This document shows, piece by piece, positions 56,483 through 64,000 of a DNA stretch of 64,000 bases (its first letter is position 1; the number at the start of each line of letters is the position of its first letter). The stretch lies in assembly GCF_023221595.1 (NCBI RefSeq), contig NZ_CP096563.1, positions 850,501-914,500 of the forward strand, in the 5' to 3' direction. The DNA is from Rhodococcus qingshengii JCM 15477. GTDB lineage: Bacteria > Actinomycetota > Actinomycetes > Mycobacteriales > Mycobacteriaceae. Below the pieces are notes generated by a model. It did not search any database. It saw only the letters and a list, made by a program, of their open reading frames with translations, and had not been told where the DNA came from. Position numbers and translations under genes: made by a program.

Positions 56483-57700
56483 ATGGTCGGAGAACTGCAG
56501 CATTTGGTGGACACTACCGGGCGCCGACTGGACCGTTCCGTTGCGATCGATGATGTACAGATTCGTCTGCTCGCGTACAACTCGCATGACAGTGCCGTCG
56601 ATTCAGTCAGAATGAATTCCGTTCTACAGCGGAATGTTTCACGCGAGATCGTAGACTTCATCTACGCGAGTGGAGGCCGTGAAGCCCTCGATCTCTTCAC
56701 TGTTCCCGTCAACGAAGAACTAGGGCTGACCCTTGGCCGGGTCGGGATGCCGATCCGGTACCGCAATGCGCTGCTGGGCTTCGTCTGGCTGTTGACTTCG
56801 GAGGGCGAAGTTGACGAGGATCAAGCCGAGGTCTTGAGGCGCACGGCTGATGCGGCAGCGATGATCCTCCACCGCGAACAGTTGCTGGACGAGTTGTCCC
56901 GAAGTCGGGAGCGGGAACTTACTCGAGACGTCCTGTCGGGCGAGCGGTCGCTGCGCGAGGACGCGGCAAACAGGTTGGCCGAGGAGGGCTTGTTGGCTGC
57001 GGGTCCAGCAGTCGTGGTCACTGTGTTGCTCCGTCCTGGCGACCAGTCGACATTGACCGAAAGAGATCGTCTGAGTGTTGCCGTCGGCGTCGATCAGCTT
57101 CGTCGGAGGCTCCCGCGGAACAGTGCAATCCAACTCGACCGCCCCGACCACAGTCTGTTGATCGTATCGGTGGCCGAACGCTCGACTCAAACCCATCTGG
57201 ACTCGCTGATCGTGGCAGCCCGGGAGCGAGTCTTGTCTGAAAGTGGGCGCCAGAACATCGAATGTTGGGTCGGTATCGGTGAACCGCGAACCTCGGTTGC
57301 GGATGTGCGCGAATCCTACGAAGAGTCCAGACGTTCCGCAGATGTGGCCCAGGTCGTCAAGGTGCTCGGAAATGTTGTGCGTTATCGGGATCTCGGCGTC
57401 TACGGACTTCTGGCCGAACTGTCGGAGGATCGACTCGAGAACAGTATTCACTCAGGTTTGCAGTCCTTGCTCAGCCATGAGGACTCGAAAAGTGAGGCTC
57501 TTCTCGCGACGCTGGAGAGCTTTTTGGACAATGCCGGTGACGTAAAGCGAACGTCAGAGGCGCTCTGTGTGCATCGAGGGAGCTTGTACTATCGCTTGCG
57601 GCGAATTCAGGAGATAACACGAGCAGACTTGGCAAACGGCGACGACCGGTTGGCCTTGCATTTGAGCCTGAAAGTCGCGCGGCTGTTGGATCTCCGATGA
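56483..57700 (+). CDS. PucR/CdaR-family transcriptional regulator
   Basis: A 405-residue regulator with a GAF-like N-terminal sensor (about 1-130), a GGDEF-like central region and the PucR C-terminal helix-turn-helix (FLDNAGDVKRTSEALCVHRGSLYYRLRRIQEI). ATG 56483 is the first conserved start. Such regulators activate purine, amino-acid or catabolic genes. It is divergent from the MHS transporter and probably controls the transporter and oxidase. Confidence 0.85.
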   Translation: MVGELQHLVDTTGRRLDRSVAIDDVQIRLLAYNSHDSAVDSVRMNSVLQRNVSREIVDFIYASGGREALDLFTVPVNEELGLTLGRVGMPIRYRNALLGFVWLLTSEGEVDEDQAEVLRRTADAAAMILHREQLLDELSRSRERELTRDVLSGERSLREDAANRLAEEGLLAAGPAVVVTVLLRPGDQSTLTERDRLSVAVGVDQLRRRLPRNSAIQLDRPDHSLLIVSVAERSTQTHLDSLIVAARERVLSESGRQNIECWVGIGEPRTSVADVRESYEESRRSADVAQVVKVLGNVVRYRDLGVYGLLAELSEDRLENSIHSGLQSLLSHEDSKSEALLATLESFLDNAGDVKRTSEALCVHRGSLYYRLRRIQEITRADLANGDDRLALHLSLKVARLLDLR

Positions 57701-57767
57701 TCCCGATCCGAGAAGAGGGGACTGCGGAAGAATCCAGCGGCTCAACGTAGTTGGCGGCTTTCGATCG

Positions 57768-58085
57768 TCAAGCATGATGGTTCTGGGGTGGGAAAGGAAG
57801 CGCGTCGTACATCGGCCAGGGTGGGTTGGCTTGACCTGCTGATACGTTCATACGTTTGATCGGGCACCTTCTATCCTCCTGTCGGCAGATGCGGCGGAGT
57901 GCAACTTTTTCGGGCATTGAAAGTGCAGAATCGTCCAGATGGGTGTCGAGCTGCGTGAAGAACGCGCGTTTTTGCAAACCGAAATGACGACGAATTTGGT
58001 CTGAGTTCGGTCCCCCGGTACGCAGATGTTCGCGCGCGAACTGGACTATTTGTTGCCGACTGCAAACAGGGGATTTCGCATCCAT
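57768..58085 (-). CDS. Small helix-turn-helix-like protein (DUF3263-like)
   Basis: A 105-residue protein: QQIVQFAREHLRTGGPNSDQ leads into IRRHFGLQKRAFFTQLDTHL, a pattern like the actinobacterial DUF3263 helical domain, with FG and aromatic residues at the expected spacing. AAAGGAGG nine bases before the ATG supports translation. The C-terminal 40 residues are Pro/Arg-rich. It is not linked to an operon. The family match is from memory and tentative. Confidence 0.55.
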   Translation of the reverse strand: MDAKSPVCSRQQIVQFAREHLRTGGPNSDQIRRHFGLQKRAFFTQLDTHLDDSALSMPEKVALRRICRQEDRRCPIKRMNVSAGQANPPWPMYDALPFPPQNHHA

Positions 58086-58342
58086 TCCCGTTGGCCTCCT
58101 TTATCGTTGGATTGGATCAGATACCTGAGTCGGTGCGATTCGTATGCACCCCTTCACCGCAGGTCTGGTCTGATCTTTCCGAAGTCGGAGTCGCGGAGAT
58201 ACATGCAGTTGTTCGAGATCGTTCCCCCGAAATTGAACAAACGCGCCAGACTGGATTGTGGCCATCGAGGCCGTATGTCTATCCATTTGCTGGTTGCTGA
58301 GCCGGCTGGTCAGTACGACACTGAACCGGTGATGTTGCCGGC

Positions 58343-59767
58343 CTATCGCCAAACGGTGAAGTGGTTTTGCCAGGAGAACGACACGTTTTTGCCGGCATTC
58401 GAGACGACGACTCCGCGCGGATCGACCTCTGGCGGAAGGGGGACCGACCACATCATCTTTCCGTCGCGAGCCCTGATCGAATGCATGCCGGTGTAGTCGC
58501 TGAAGACGAAGTGATCGCCATCAGTCGCACCGCTTCGAACCCAGTACGCGTCTTGCCAGGGTGTTTGCCACAGTTGTCGGCCACTCTCGACGTCGAGACC
58601 CGAGATTGTGCGGGTCTCCGGCGACGTGACGAGGATTGTTTTTCCTACCACCGCGGCGATGGCGCTTCCTGTCCCGGCCGTCGCGGTGTTGACGATTTGT
58701 GAACTGCGCCAGAGTTCGTCACCCGACTCCGGATCGTAGGCGCCGTCGCCGAGAAACATCGGCACCGCCGTCGAGGGCTTACTCGGGTAGGACGACGATG
58801 AGTACGAGGGAATCGGTATCGCACGAATCGTGGATCCGTCGGAAGCCAAGAGGTTTTGGGTTCCGGCATATCCCGACCGGCCGCCGACACTGGTGAGGAA
58901 CAATCCGTTCCCGGTAGGAACAAGCGAATCGCCCTCGAATCGGAATCGTTCGGCGCCGGACTGCAGATCGTAGATTCGATAGCGGTACTGCGGGTCCCCG
59001 CCGTCGCCCTGTTCCATCGCAATGACAGTGTCGGTGTGGGGGACAGTGTAGACGGCTCCGAACTTCTCACTTGGTTCGAAGGTACGCACGAAGTTGGCAG
59101 TCAAATTGGTTGTGGTGCCGCTGGCAAGAATTCGTGTTCGAACCGTTCCGTCCATCCTTTCGCCGGACGTGTACACGGTGTCTCCGGCGATGGTGGCGCC
59201 ATTGAGATCGAAGTCGGTTCCGAGGTCGGACATCAGAGTTCCGGTCGCGGTATCGACAAAGATCATCCGTCGATCGCCCCAGCACGCGATGATCGTGGAT
59301 TCGTTCTGCTGACTGCACTGGCCGATGACTCCGCCGATTCGCGTTTTCCACAGCGGACTTCCGTCGTCGGGATTCACCCCGACGAGTGTGACGGCACCGA
59401 CTCCCTGACTCGACGAAGACTCGTCGGTCATGGGAAGTGGATAAGCAGTCGCGGCCACCAGCACGTCACCGACTTGGTACGTGTTGCCGTAGCCGTAGTA
59501 GCTATCGAGCGTGGAAGGCATCGACAGCAGCACGTCCCCGGGGTTGTCCGTGAGCGCTCGGACATCGAGTTCCCAGGCTTGTTGCGGAGGATCGGAGAGG
59601 TCCACGTCGACAACGCCCTGCTCGACGATCGGACCGCCTGTCTTCTGCTTCGGCCATGCCGCATCACTGGAGTCGGAGATCACCGATACGACGATGAACG
59701 CGATCGCCACCAGCAATGCCAGTCCGAGTGCGACCAGTTTCCAATGTTCCTTCAACCGAAGCTGCAT
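58343..59767 (-). CDS. Membrane-anchored PQQ-like beta-propeller protein
   Basis: A 474-residue protein with one N-terminal membrane helix (LVALGLALLVAIAFIVVSVI) and an outside beta-propeller. Repeats such as VNPDDGSPLWKTRI, YDPESGDELWRSS, LDVESGRQLWQTPW and IRARDGKMMWSVPL are PQQ-enzyme-type blades (DG..W). No dehydrogenase active site is visible, so a scaffold or envelope-assembly role is likelier. Upstream there is 257 nt with no gene in the transcription-downstream direction. Confidence 0.78.
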   Translation of the reverse strand: MQLRLKEHWKLVALGLALLVAIAFIVVSVISDSSDAAWPKQKTGGPIVEQGVVDVDLSDPPQQAWELDVRALTDNPGDVLLSMPSTLDSYYGYGNTYQVGDVLVAATAYPLPMTDESSSSQGVGAVTLVGVNPDDGSPLWKTRIGGVIGQCSQQNESTIIACWGDRRMIFVDTATGTLMSDLGTDFDLNGATIAGDTVYTSGERMDGTVRTRILASGTTTNLTANFVRTFEPSEKFGAVYTVPHTDTVIAMEQGDGGDPQYRYRIYDLQSGAERFRFEGDSLVPTGNGLFLTSVGGRSGYAGTQNLLASDGSTIRAIPIPSYSSSSYPSKPSTAVPMFLGDGAYDPESGDELWRSSQIVNTATAGTGSAIAAVVGKTILVTSPETRTISGLDVESGRQLWQTPWQDAYWVRSGATDGDHFVFSDYTGMHSIRARDGKMMWSVPLPPEVDPRGVVVSNAGKNVSFSWQNHFTVWR

Positions 59768-59868
59768 CGAAAGACCGTAACCGATCGATCAAACTGATCG
59801 GTTCGTTTCGCGGACGGCCGGCACGATGTCGATCGCGAGATCGAGCCCACGTGCTCGGTGTGACGAAG

Positions 59869-59900
59869 TGTGGTGGCCTCGTACGCACGAGACCACCACA
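59869..59900 (-). terminator. Hairpin terminator after trpB2
   Basis: TGTGGTGG and CTCGT pair with ACGAG and CCACCACA, with one mismatch and an ACGC loop, about 10 nt after the trpB2 stop codon. Confidence 0.65.
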
Positions 59901-59909
59901 CCGACGGCG

Positions 59910-61211
59910 TCAGACGTAAGGCGAGTACGCCGGAAGATCCAACTGACCGTTGCCGGACAGCCCGATCACGATCACCTCGGGTTCGGTGACGGCACGGGCG
60001 TGAGCGATAGCGCCGGCAACCGCGTGGGTTGATTCCGGAGCCGGGATGATTCCTTCGGCGCGGGCGAAAATCAGACCTGCCTGGAGTGCGTCGTCCTGAT
60101 CGACGGCAATTGCATCCATGAGTCCGAGGTTGACCGCGTGCGAGACCATCGGCGACATGCCGTGGTAGCGGAGGCCACCGGCATGGATGGCCGGCGGTAC
60201 GAAATCCTTACCCAGAGTGTGCATCTTGAGCAGCGGCGTCAGGCCGGCGACGTCACCGAAGTCGTAGCGGTACTCGCCCTGGGTGAGGGACGGGCATGCC
60301 GACGGCTCGCAGGCGACCAGACGAGTCTTGGTGCCTTCGCGAAGGTTTCGTCCCAGGAACGGGAAGGTGAGTCCGGCGAGGTTGGAACCGCCGCCGGCGC
60401 AACCGAACACGGTGTCGGGGACGGCGTCGCCGGCTTCTTCGAGCTGGACCATTGCTTCCTGACCGATCACGGTCTGGTGCAGCATGACGTGGTTCAGCAC
60501 GCTACCGAGTGAGTAGTGCGTGTTCGGATCCTGCGCAGCGACCTCGACGGCCTCACTGATGGCCATGCCGAGCGAGCCGGTGGTGTCGGGATGCGACTTC
60601 AACAGTGCGCGTCCGGCTTCCGTCAGGTCCGAAGGCGACGGGTGACAGATTCCGCCGTACGCCTCCATCTGGATGCGTCGGTACGGCTTCGAATCGAAGG
60701 ACGAGCGAACCTGCCATACCTCGACGTCGAGTCCGAGCAGCGCGCCCGCGAACGACAGCGACGCACCCCACTGTCCCGCACCGGTTTCGGTGGTGAGCTT
60801 GGTGGTTCCCTCGATTGCGTTGTAGTAAGCCTGCGCGACAGCAGTATTCGGCTTGTGTGAACCGACCGGGCTCACGCCTTCGTACTTGTAGTAGATGCGG
60901 GCAGGTGTGCCCAGAGCGCGCTCGAGTCGGTGCGCGCGGAACAAGGGAGAGGGCCTCCACATGCCGTAGATCTCGCGAACCGTCTCCGGGATCTCGATGT
61001 AGCGCTCGGTTGCGACTTCCTGCGCGATGAGGTTCATCGGGAACAGCGGCGCCAAGTCCTCGGGGCCGAGCGGCTCACGAGTGCCCGGATGCAGGTGCGG
61101 GGGAACAGGCTCGGGGAGGTCAGCCGCCAGGTTGTACCAGTGCGTCGGCACTTTCGACGGGATGGAGACGCCCAAAGGCTCGAGCGAACGGTTGAGTGGG
61201 GTGGTGGTCAA
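59910..61211 (-). CDS. trpB2: TrpB2-type tryptophan synthase beta chain
   Basis: A 433-residue PLP enzyme of the TrpB2 branch: long N-terminus [35 protein letters not shown] Lys120 in [18 protein letters not shown], phosphate-binding [10 protein letters not shown] and GLRYHGMSP. It joins indole (or O-phosphoserine-type substrates) and serine to tryptophan without an adjacent TrpA. It starts at TTG 61211, after AAGGAGAG. The Trp-codon leader upstream suggests induction when Trp-tRNA falls. Confidence 0.9.
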   Translation of the reverse strand: MTTTPLNRSLEPLGVSIPSKVPTHWYNLAADLPEPVPPHLHPGTREPLGPEDLAPLFPMNLIAQEVATERYIEIPETVREIYGMWRPSPLFRAHRLERALGTPARIYYKYEGVSPVGSHKPNTAVAQAYYNAIEGTTKLTTETGAGQWGASLSFAGALLGLDVEVWQVRSSFDSKPYRRIQMEAYGGICHPSPSDLTEAGRALLKSHPDTTGSLGMAISEAVEVAAQDPNTHYSLGSVLNHVMLHQTVIGQEAMVQLEEAGDAVPDTVFGCAGGGSNLAGLTFPFLGRNLREGTKTRLVACEPSACPSLTQGEYRYDFGDVAGLTPLLKMHTLGKDFVPPAIHAGGLRYHGMSPMVSHAVNLGLMDAIAVDQDDALQAGLIFARAEGIIPAPESTHAVAGAIAHARAVTEPEVIVIGLSGNGQLDLPAYSPYV

Positions 61212-61353
61212 CTAACTCTCCTTCGTGGATTCGGTACCTGATCTTGGCGGTCGTAGCGACGACGCGTACGGCATTTGCCGGATCGGGGATCCTGAGAGGA
61301 GCCTGCTGGACCACCCGATATCGGTCCGGGCAGCACGCAGTTGCGGCTGACCG

Positions 61354-61410
61354 TCAGCGGTCGGGCCACCAGAGGTGCGCAGTGAGCAGGGTCACGAGCC
61401 GATCGTACAT
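61354..61410 (-). CDS. Tandem-Trp leader peptide of trpB2
   Basis: An 18-residue frame, MYDRLVTLLTAHLWWPDR, has two adjacent TGG codons just before the stop. A TACGAT hexamer (61402-61407) could be a -10 element for a transcript starting near the in-frame GTG at 61393-61395, giving a shorter leaderless peptide with the same Trp pair. The stop codon sits in a GCTGA/TCAGC hairpin, and GGACC/GGTCC further on may form the competing structure. No clear U-tract follows. It is 142 nt before trpB2. Confidence 0.7.
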   Translation of the reverse strand: MYDRLVTLLTAHLWWPDR

Positions 61411-61431
61411 CGGCACTCGCACCCTGCTCAC
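61382..61431. terminator. 50-nt stem-loop after the thioesterase gene, overlapping the Trp leader
   Basis: GTGAGCAGGGT (61382-61392) pairs perfectly with ACCCTGCTCAC (61421-61431). Inside, ACGAGCCGAT pairs with ATCGGC and CTCG with a single bulge around a CGTAC loop. It begins 8 nt after the thioesterase stop on that strand. The leader ATG is at its tip, so it may act both as a terminator and as part of the trpB2 leader. Confidence 0.7.
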
Positions 61432-61438
61432 GTCGGGC

Positions 61439-61897
61439 TTAGCGGAAAATCATGCACGTCGTGGTTCCATGCGCCACCAACTTGCCGTTCTTGTCGAGGA
61501 CCTTGCCCTCTGCGGTCGCGGTGCGCCCGCCCACGTGAATGACACTGCCGTGGGCTGTCAGCTCGTCACCGTCGAGAGGCACAGTGCGGATGTAGTTGAG
61601 CTTGAGTTCGAGGGTCGTGTAGCCGACGCCCGCGGGAAGCATCGTGTGTACCGCGCAGCCCATGACCGAGTCGAGCAGCGTTGCGCAGATGCCGCCGTGC
61701 ACAGTGCCGAGCGGGTTGCTGAAATCGGCGCGCGGGGTCAGGGCGAAGCTGACGGATCCCTCGTTGACCTCGCGCATCTCCATGCCGAGGAGGCGTCCGA
61801 TGCTGGGTCGGTCGTTGACCTGGGTTCCCATCCAGCGGAGAAGTTCGAGGCCTGTCATCTGCGCCGGATCGACGGTCGCGGTTGTCTCGTCACTCAT
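61439..61897 (-). CDS. PaaI-type hotdog thioesterase
   Basis: A 152-residue acyl-CoA thioesterase: GVSF-like core FALTPRADFSNPLGTVHGGICATLLDSVMGCAVH is the hotdog motif with the HGG turn and catalytic Asp, followed by YTTLELKLNYIRTV and GRTATAEGKVLDKNGKLVAHG. The substrate acyl-CoA is unknown. It is divergent from a TetR gene with a palindrome between. Confidence 0.87.
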   Translation of the reverse strand: MSDETTATVDPAQMTGLELLRWMGTQVNDRPSIGRLLGMEMREVNEGSVSFALTPRADFSNPLGTVHGGICATLLDSVMGCAVHTMLPAGVGYTTLELKLNYIRTVPLDGDELTAHGSVIHVGGRTATAEGKVLDKNGKLVAHGTTTCMIFR

Positions 61898-61924
61898 TGT
61901 TTCATCCCATCACTATGTCGGTCG

Positions 61925-61946
61925 TCATACATAACGTAGCGTATGA
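61925..61946. promoter_or_regulatory. Palindromic operator between thioesterase and tetR
   Basis: TCATAC (61925-61930) and GTATGA (61941-61946) are perfect inverted arms with a 10-nt spacer. They lie between the divergent starts and fit a TetR operator. Confidence 0.65.
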
Positions 61947-61982
61947 GTCGACAGGTGTACCGACGGCCGAAGGATCTGTGAC

Positions 61983-62558
61983 ATGGCAGAGCTGAGCTCA
62001 CGTGATCGCATGATTCGCAGTGCGGTTGAACTGATCAGCCGCAACGGTGTCGACGCGACGTCCTTCAGCGACGTCATCAAGCACAGCGGCGCACCCCGTG
62101 GGTCGATCTACCACCACTTTCCTGGCGGTAAGACCGAGTTGATGGTCGAAGCCGTGCGCGCGGCCGGTGCGATCATCACCAGACGGATCAGCTCGGCTGC
62201 GGCTACCGGTTCCACGGCCGACGTGATCGAAGCGGTCGGAGACATCTGGCGACTCAATCTCACACGCTCGGACTTCGCGATCGGCTGCCCGGTGATTGCC
62301 GGCGGGTTGGCGCGTGCCAGTGAGCCAGAAGTCGCGGAAGTGTCGGCTGAGGTCATGCTGGGATGGCAGAAGTTGATCGAATCGCAACTCGAAACTGCGG
62401 GTTATCCTGCAGTGCAGGCAAAATCGATGGCAAACCTGACGATCACGTCGGTCGAAGGTGCGGTGGCGGTGTGCCAGACGACTCGAAGTATCGAGCCGCT
62501 CGAACAGGTCATCGCTTCACTGCAGGGGCTCTCTCGTTCTGAGGCTTGGTCCGGCTGA
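61983..62558 (+). CDS. TetR-family regulator (LmrA/YxaF-like)
   Basis: A 191-residue TetR protein with HTH ATSFSDVIKHSGAPRGSIYHHFPGGKTELM and a C-terminal domain of the LmrA/YxaF type (FAIGCPVIAGGLA). It is divergent from the thioesterase and probably represses it and perhaps itself. The ligand is unknown. Confidence 0.87.
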   Translation: MAELSSRDRMIRSAVELISRNGVDATSFSDVIKHSGAPRGSIYHHFPGGKTELMVEAVRAAGAIITRRISSAAATGSTADVIEAVGDIWRLNLTRSDFAIGCPVIAGGLARASEPEVAEVSAEVMLGWQKLIESQLETAGYPAVQAKSMANLTITSVEGAVAVCQTTRSIEPLEQVIASLQGLSRSEAWSG

Positions 62559-62630
62559 GCCTTCGGGGGTTGACTTCGGTCGTCAAGTATCCGTAACTTC
62601 ATGTAACGGCTAATTGGGCAGGAGTAGGCG

Positions 62631-63134
62631 ATGACACATTGGTTCGACCTCGAACCGGTCGGTGTCGATTTCTTCGACACGGCACCGCATATCTTCACGT
62701 ACTCGATCGACCTCACCGCCGAACCGGATGACGTCTGGGCTGGTCTGACCGCGGACGAACCGCTGTCGTGGTGCCGGCTGCTCACCAAAGTGCACTACAC
62801 CTCGCCGCGCCCCTACGGCGTCGGCACGCGCCGAATCGCGGAGGTGGGCGGTGGTGCGATGCAGATGCGCGAAAAGTTCATCACCTGGGACGACGAAACG
62901 CGTCGGCACTCGTTTTACGTCGAACAGTCCAATGTTCCGCTGTTCCAATCCTTCGCGGAGGACTACCGCGTCGACGAGCTCGCAGTGGGTTCGAGACTGC
63001 AGTGGAATTTTGCATTCTCGCCGCGTCCGAAGCTGTCGCTCGCGGTGCGTGGCGGGCTACCGGTCAACTCACTGATCTTCTCGAGCTTCGTGCGCGATAC
63101 CAAGCGGCACTTCGGTTCTGCGCCACGCCATTGA
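62631..63134 (+). CDS. SRPBCC-family protein
   Basis: A 167-residue helix-grip protein: FTYSIDLTAEPDDVWAGLTADEPLSWCRLL, VGTRRIAEVGGGAMQMREKFITWDDETRRHSFYV and YRVDELAVGSRLQWNFAF fit a polyketide cyclase/dehydrase-like ligand-binding fold. Short spacing (28 nt) to the Old Yellow Enzyme gene suggests a common transcript. The ligand is unknown. Confidence 0.78.
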   Translation: MTHWFDLEPVGVDFFDTAPHIFTYSIDLTAEPDDVWAGLTADEPLSWCRLLTKVHYTSPRPYGVGTRRIAEVGGGAMQMREKFITWDDETRRHSFYVEQSNVPLFQSFAEDYRVDELAVGSRLQWNFAFSPRPKLSLAVRGGLPVNSLIFSSFVRDTKRHFGSAPRH

Positions 63135-63162
63135 CTTTCTTCCCTTCATACGAGAGGCATCC

Positions 63163-64000
63163 ATGACCACACTCGGAGAATCGTTGACTTTGCCCTGCGG
63201 GCAGATCCTGCGGAACCGGACCATGAAAGCTGCGCTCAGCGAGGCTCTGGGTGACCGCACTCATGGACCGTCCACTCGCTTGGAAACGCTGTACGGTCGT
63301 TGGGGCAGTGGCGGGTTCGGTTTGCTGATCACCGGCAATGTCATGGTCGATCGATCGCAGATCGCCGAACCGGGTAATGTCGTCGTCGACGACGATCGTG
63401 ATGCCGAAGCACTGACTGCCTGGGCCAAGACCGCCAAGAACGGCGGCGCCGAGATCTGGATGCAGCTGAACCACCCAGGGCGGCAATCCAACCCGATTGC
63501 CAGCAGAGGTAGACCGGTCGCCCCGAGCGCGATCGCGCTGAAGATTCCGGGAATGGCGACGCCGCGAGAACTCTCGACCGCTGAGATCGACGAGATCATC
63601 GACAAGTTCGCGGAAACCGCTCGCGTCGCCGAGTCCTCCGGCTTCGGGGGCGTGCAGATACACGCAGCGCACGGTTATCTTGTTGCGCAGTTCCTTTCGC
63701 CCTTGTCCAATCAGCGGACGGACGAGTGGGGTGGAGATCCTGAGCGTCGACGACGCTTTCTGATCGAGATCGTTCGGCGCATACGCTCTGCCGTTGCTCC
63801 GGGATTCGCGGTCTCGGTCAAGCTCAACTCGGCTGATTTCCAACGAGGTGGATTCTCGGAAGACGAGTCGCGAGAAGTAGTGCGCGCGTTGACCGAAGAG
63901 TCGGTGGATCTCATCGAGATCAGCGGTGGCAGTTATGAATCGCCGGCCATGATGGGTAAAGCGCAGAAGCAGAGCACTCGCGATCGAGAGGCATATTTCC
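63163..64000 (+). CDS. NADH:flavin oxidoreductase, Old Yellow Enzyme family (3' end missing)
   Basis: A frame open to the right edge (279 codons shown), starting ATG 63163 after GAGAGG. The TIM-barrel FMN domain shows MQLNHPGRQSN, FGGVQIHAAHGYLVAQFLSP with the catalytic His-Asn/His type pair, NQRTDEWGGDPERR and VKLNSADFQRGGF. It reduces activated C=C bonds, such as enones, with NAD(P)H. The C-terminus lies outside the window, so whether it carries a second FAD/NAD domain is unknown. Confidence 0.88.
   Translation, partial: MTTLGESLTLPCGQILRNRTMKAALSEALGDRTHGPSTRLETLYGRWGSGGFGLLITGNVMVDRSQIAEPGNVVVDDDRDAEALTAWAKTAKNGGAEIWMQLNHPGRQSNPIASRGRPVAPSAIALKIPGMATPRELSTAEIDEIIDKFAETARVAESSGFGGVQIHAAHGYLVAQFLSPLSNQRTDEWGGDPERRRRFLIEIVRRIRSAVAPGFAVSVKLNSADFQRGGFSEDESREVVRALTEESVDLIEISGGSYESPAMMGKAQKQSTRDREAYF

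Noticed and set aside
58026..58496. A 156-codon plus-strand frame and a smaller 69-codon frame near 58.1-58.5 kb
   Set aside because: They overlap the DUF3263-like and beta-propeller genes, have no good ribosome binding site and no domain pattern.

Overview
The window is high-GC actinobacterial DNA. Gene content and gene order point to Rhodococcus of the R. erythropolis/qingshengii type. It has an alkB-rubA1-rubA2-rubB-alkU alkane operon, steroid ring-degradation genes (kstD, kshA, hsaADCB, hsaEGF, cyp142), KstR-type operators, GTG/TTG starts, ATGA-coupled operons, and a RecBCD set. I saw no tRNA, rRNA, CRISPR array, insertion sequence or phage gene. The organism name is inference from recalled family knowledge, not from a search.

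Layout. 1-1.5 kb: the 5' end of a lipoprotein serine hydrolase, a MerR-like regulator with no ordinary start codon, and a weak small ORF. 1.5-11.6 kb: first steroid arm. On the minus strand are a covalent-flavin cholesterol oxidase, a MaoC hydratase and KstD. Divergently, on the plus strand, are a KstD-like flavoprotein, hsaE, hsaG, hsaF, an SDR and a VOC protein. 11.6-17.8 kb: a flavin monooxygenase, a HIT protein and the alkane operon, which carries a perfect 263-bp tandem duplication. 18-24.2 kb: second steroid arm, with kshA plus a CxxC protein divergent from hsaADCB and two KstR boxes between them. 24.2-26.3 kb: a DUF445/DUF4393 pair. 26.5-29.7 kb: a Thr-codon leader peptide and attenuator before an editing-less threonyl-tRNA synthetase, then a MarR/MFS pair. 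29.7-35.7 kb: ceramidase, then an acetoacetate decarboxylase/SDR pair divergent from cyp142 across a KstR box, then small proteins. 35.7-41 kb: a hydrolase/TetR pair and an ABC importer. 41-49.6 kb: recC-recB-recD. 49.6-57.7 kb: an unassigned catabolic island (cupin, TetR, amidohydrolase, esterase, amine-oxidase-like flavoprotein, MFS, PucR regulator). 57.7-64 kb: a small HTH-like protein, a beta-propeller, trpB2 with a Trp-Trp leader peptide, a thioesterase/TetR pair, an SRPBCC protein and a truncated Old Yellow Enzyme.

How it works together. Cholesterol oxidase or side-chain enzymes feed 3-ketosteroids to KstD and KshA, which open ring B. HsaA/HsaB hydroxylate ring A, HsaC cleaves it, HsaD hydrolyses the product, and HsaE-HsaF-HsaG convert the C5/C6 piece to pyruvate and propionyl-CoA. 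Four KstR-type boxes, plus one weak one, tie these units into one regulon.

The most notable regulatory finds are two apparent ribosome-mediated attenuators, each with an 18-codon leader peptide. One has Thr-Thr-Thr before a paralogous ThrRS, the other Trp-Trp before trpB2. Each has a TAnnnT hexamer 6-7 nt before a possible leaderless start.
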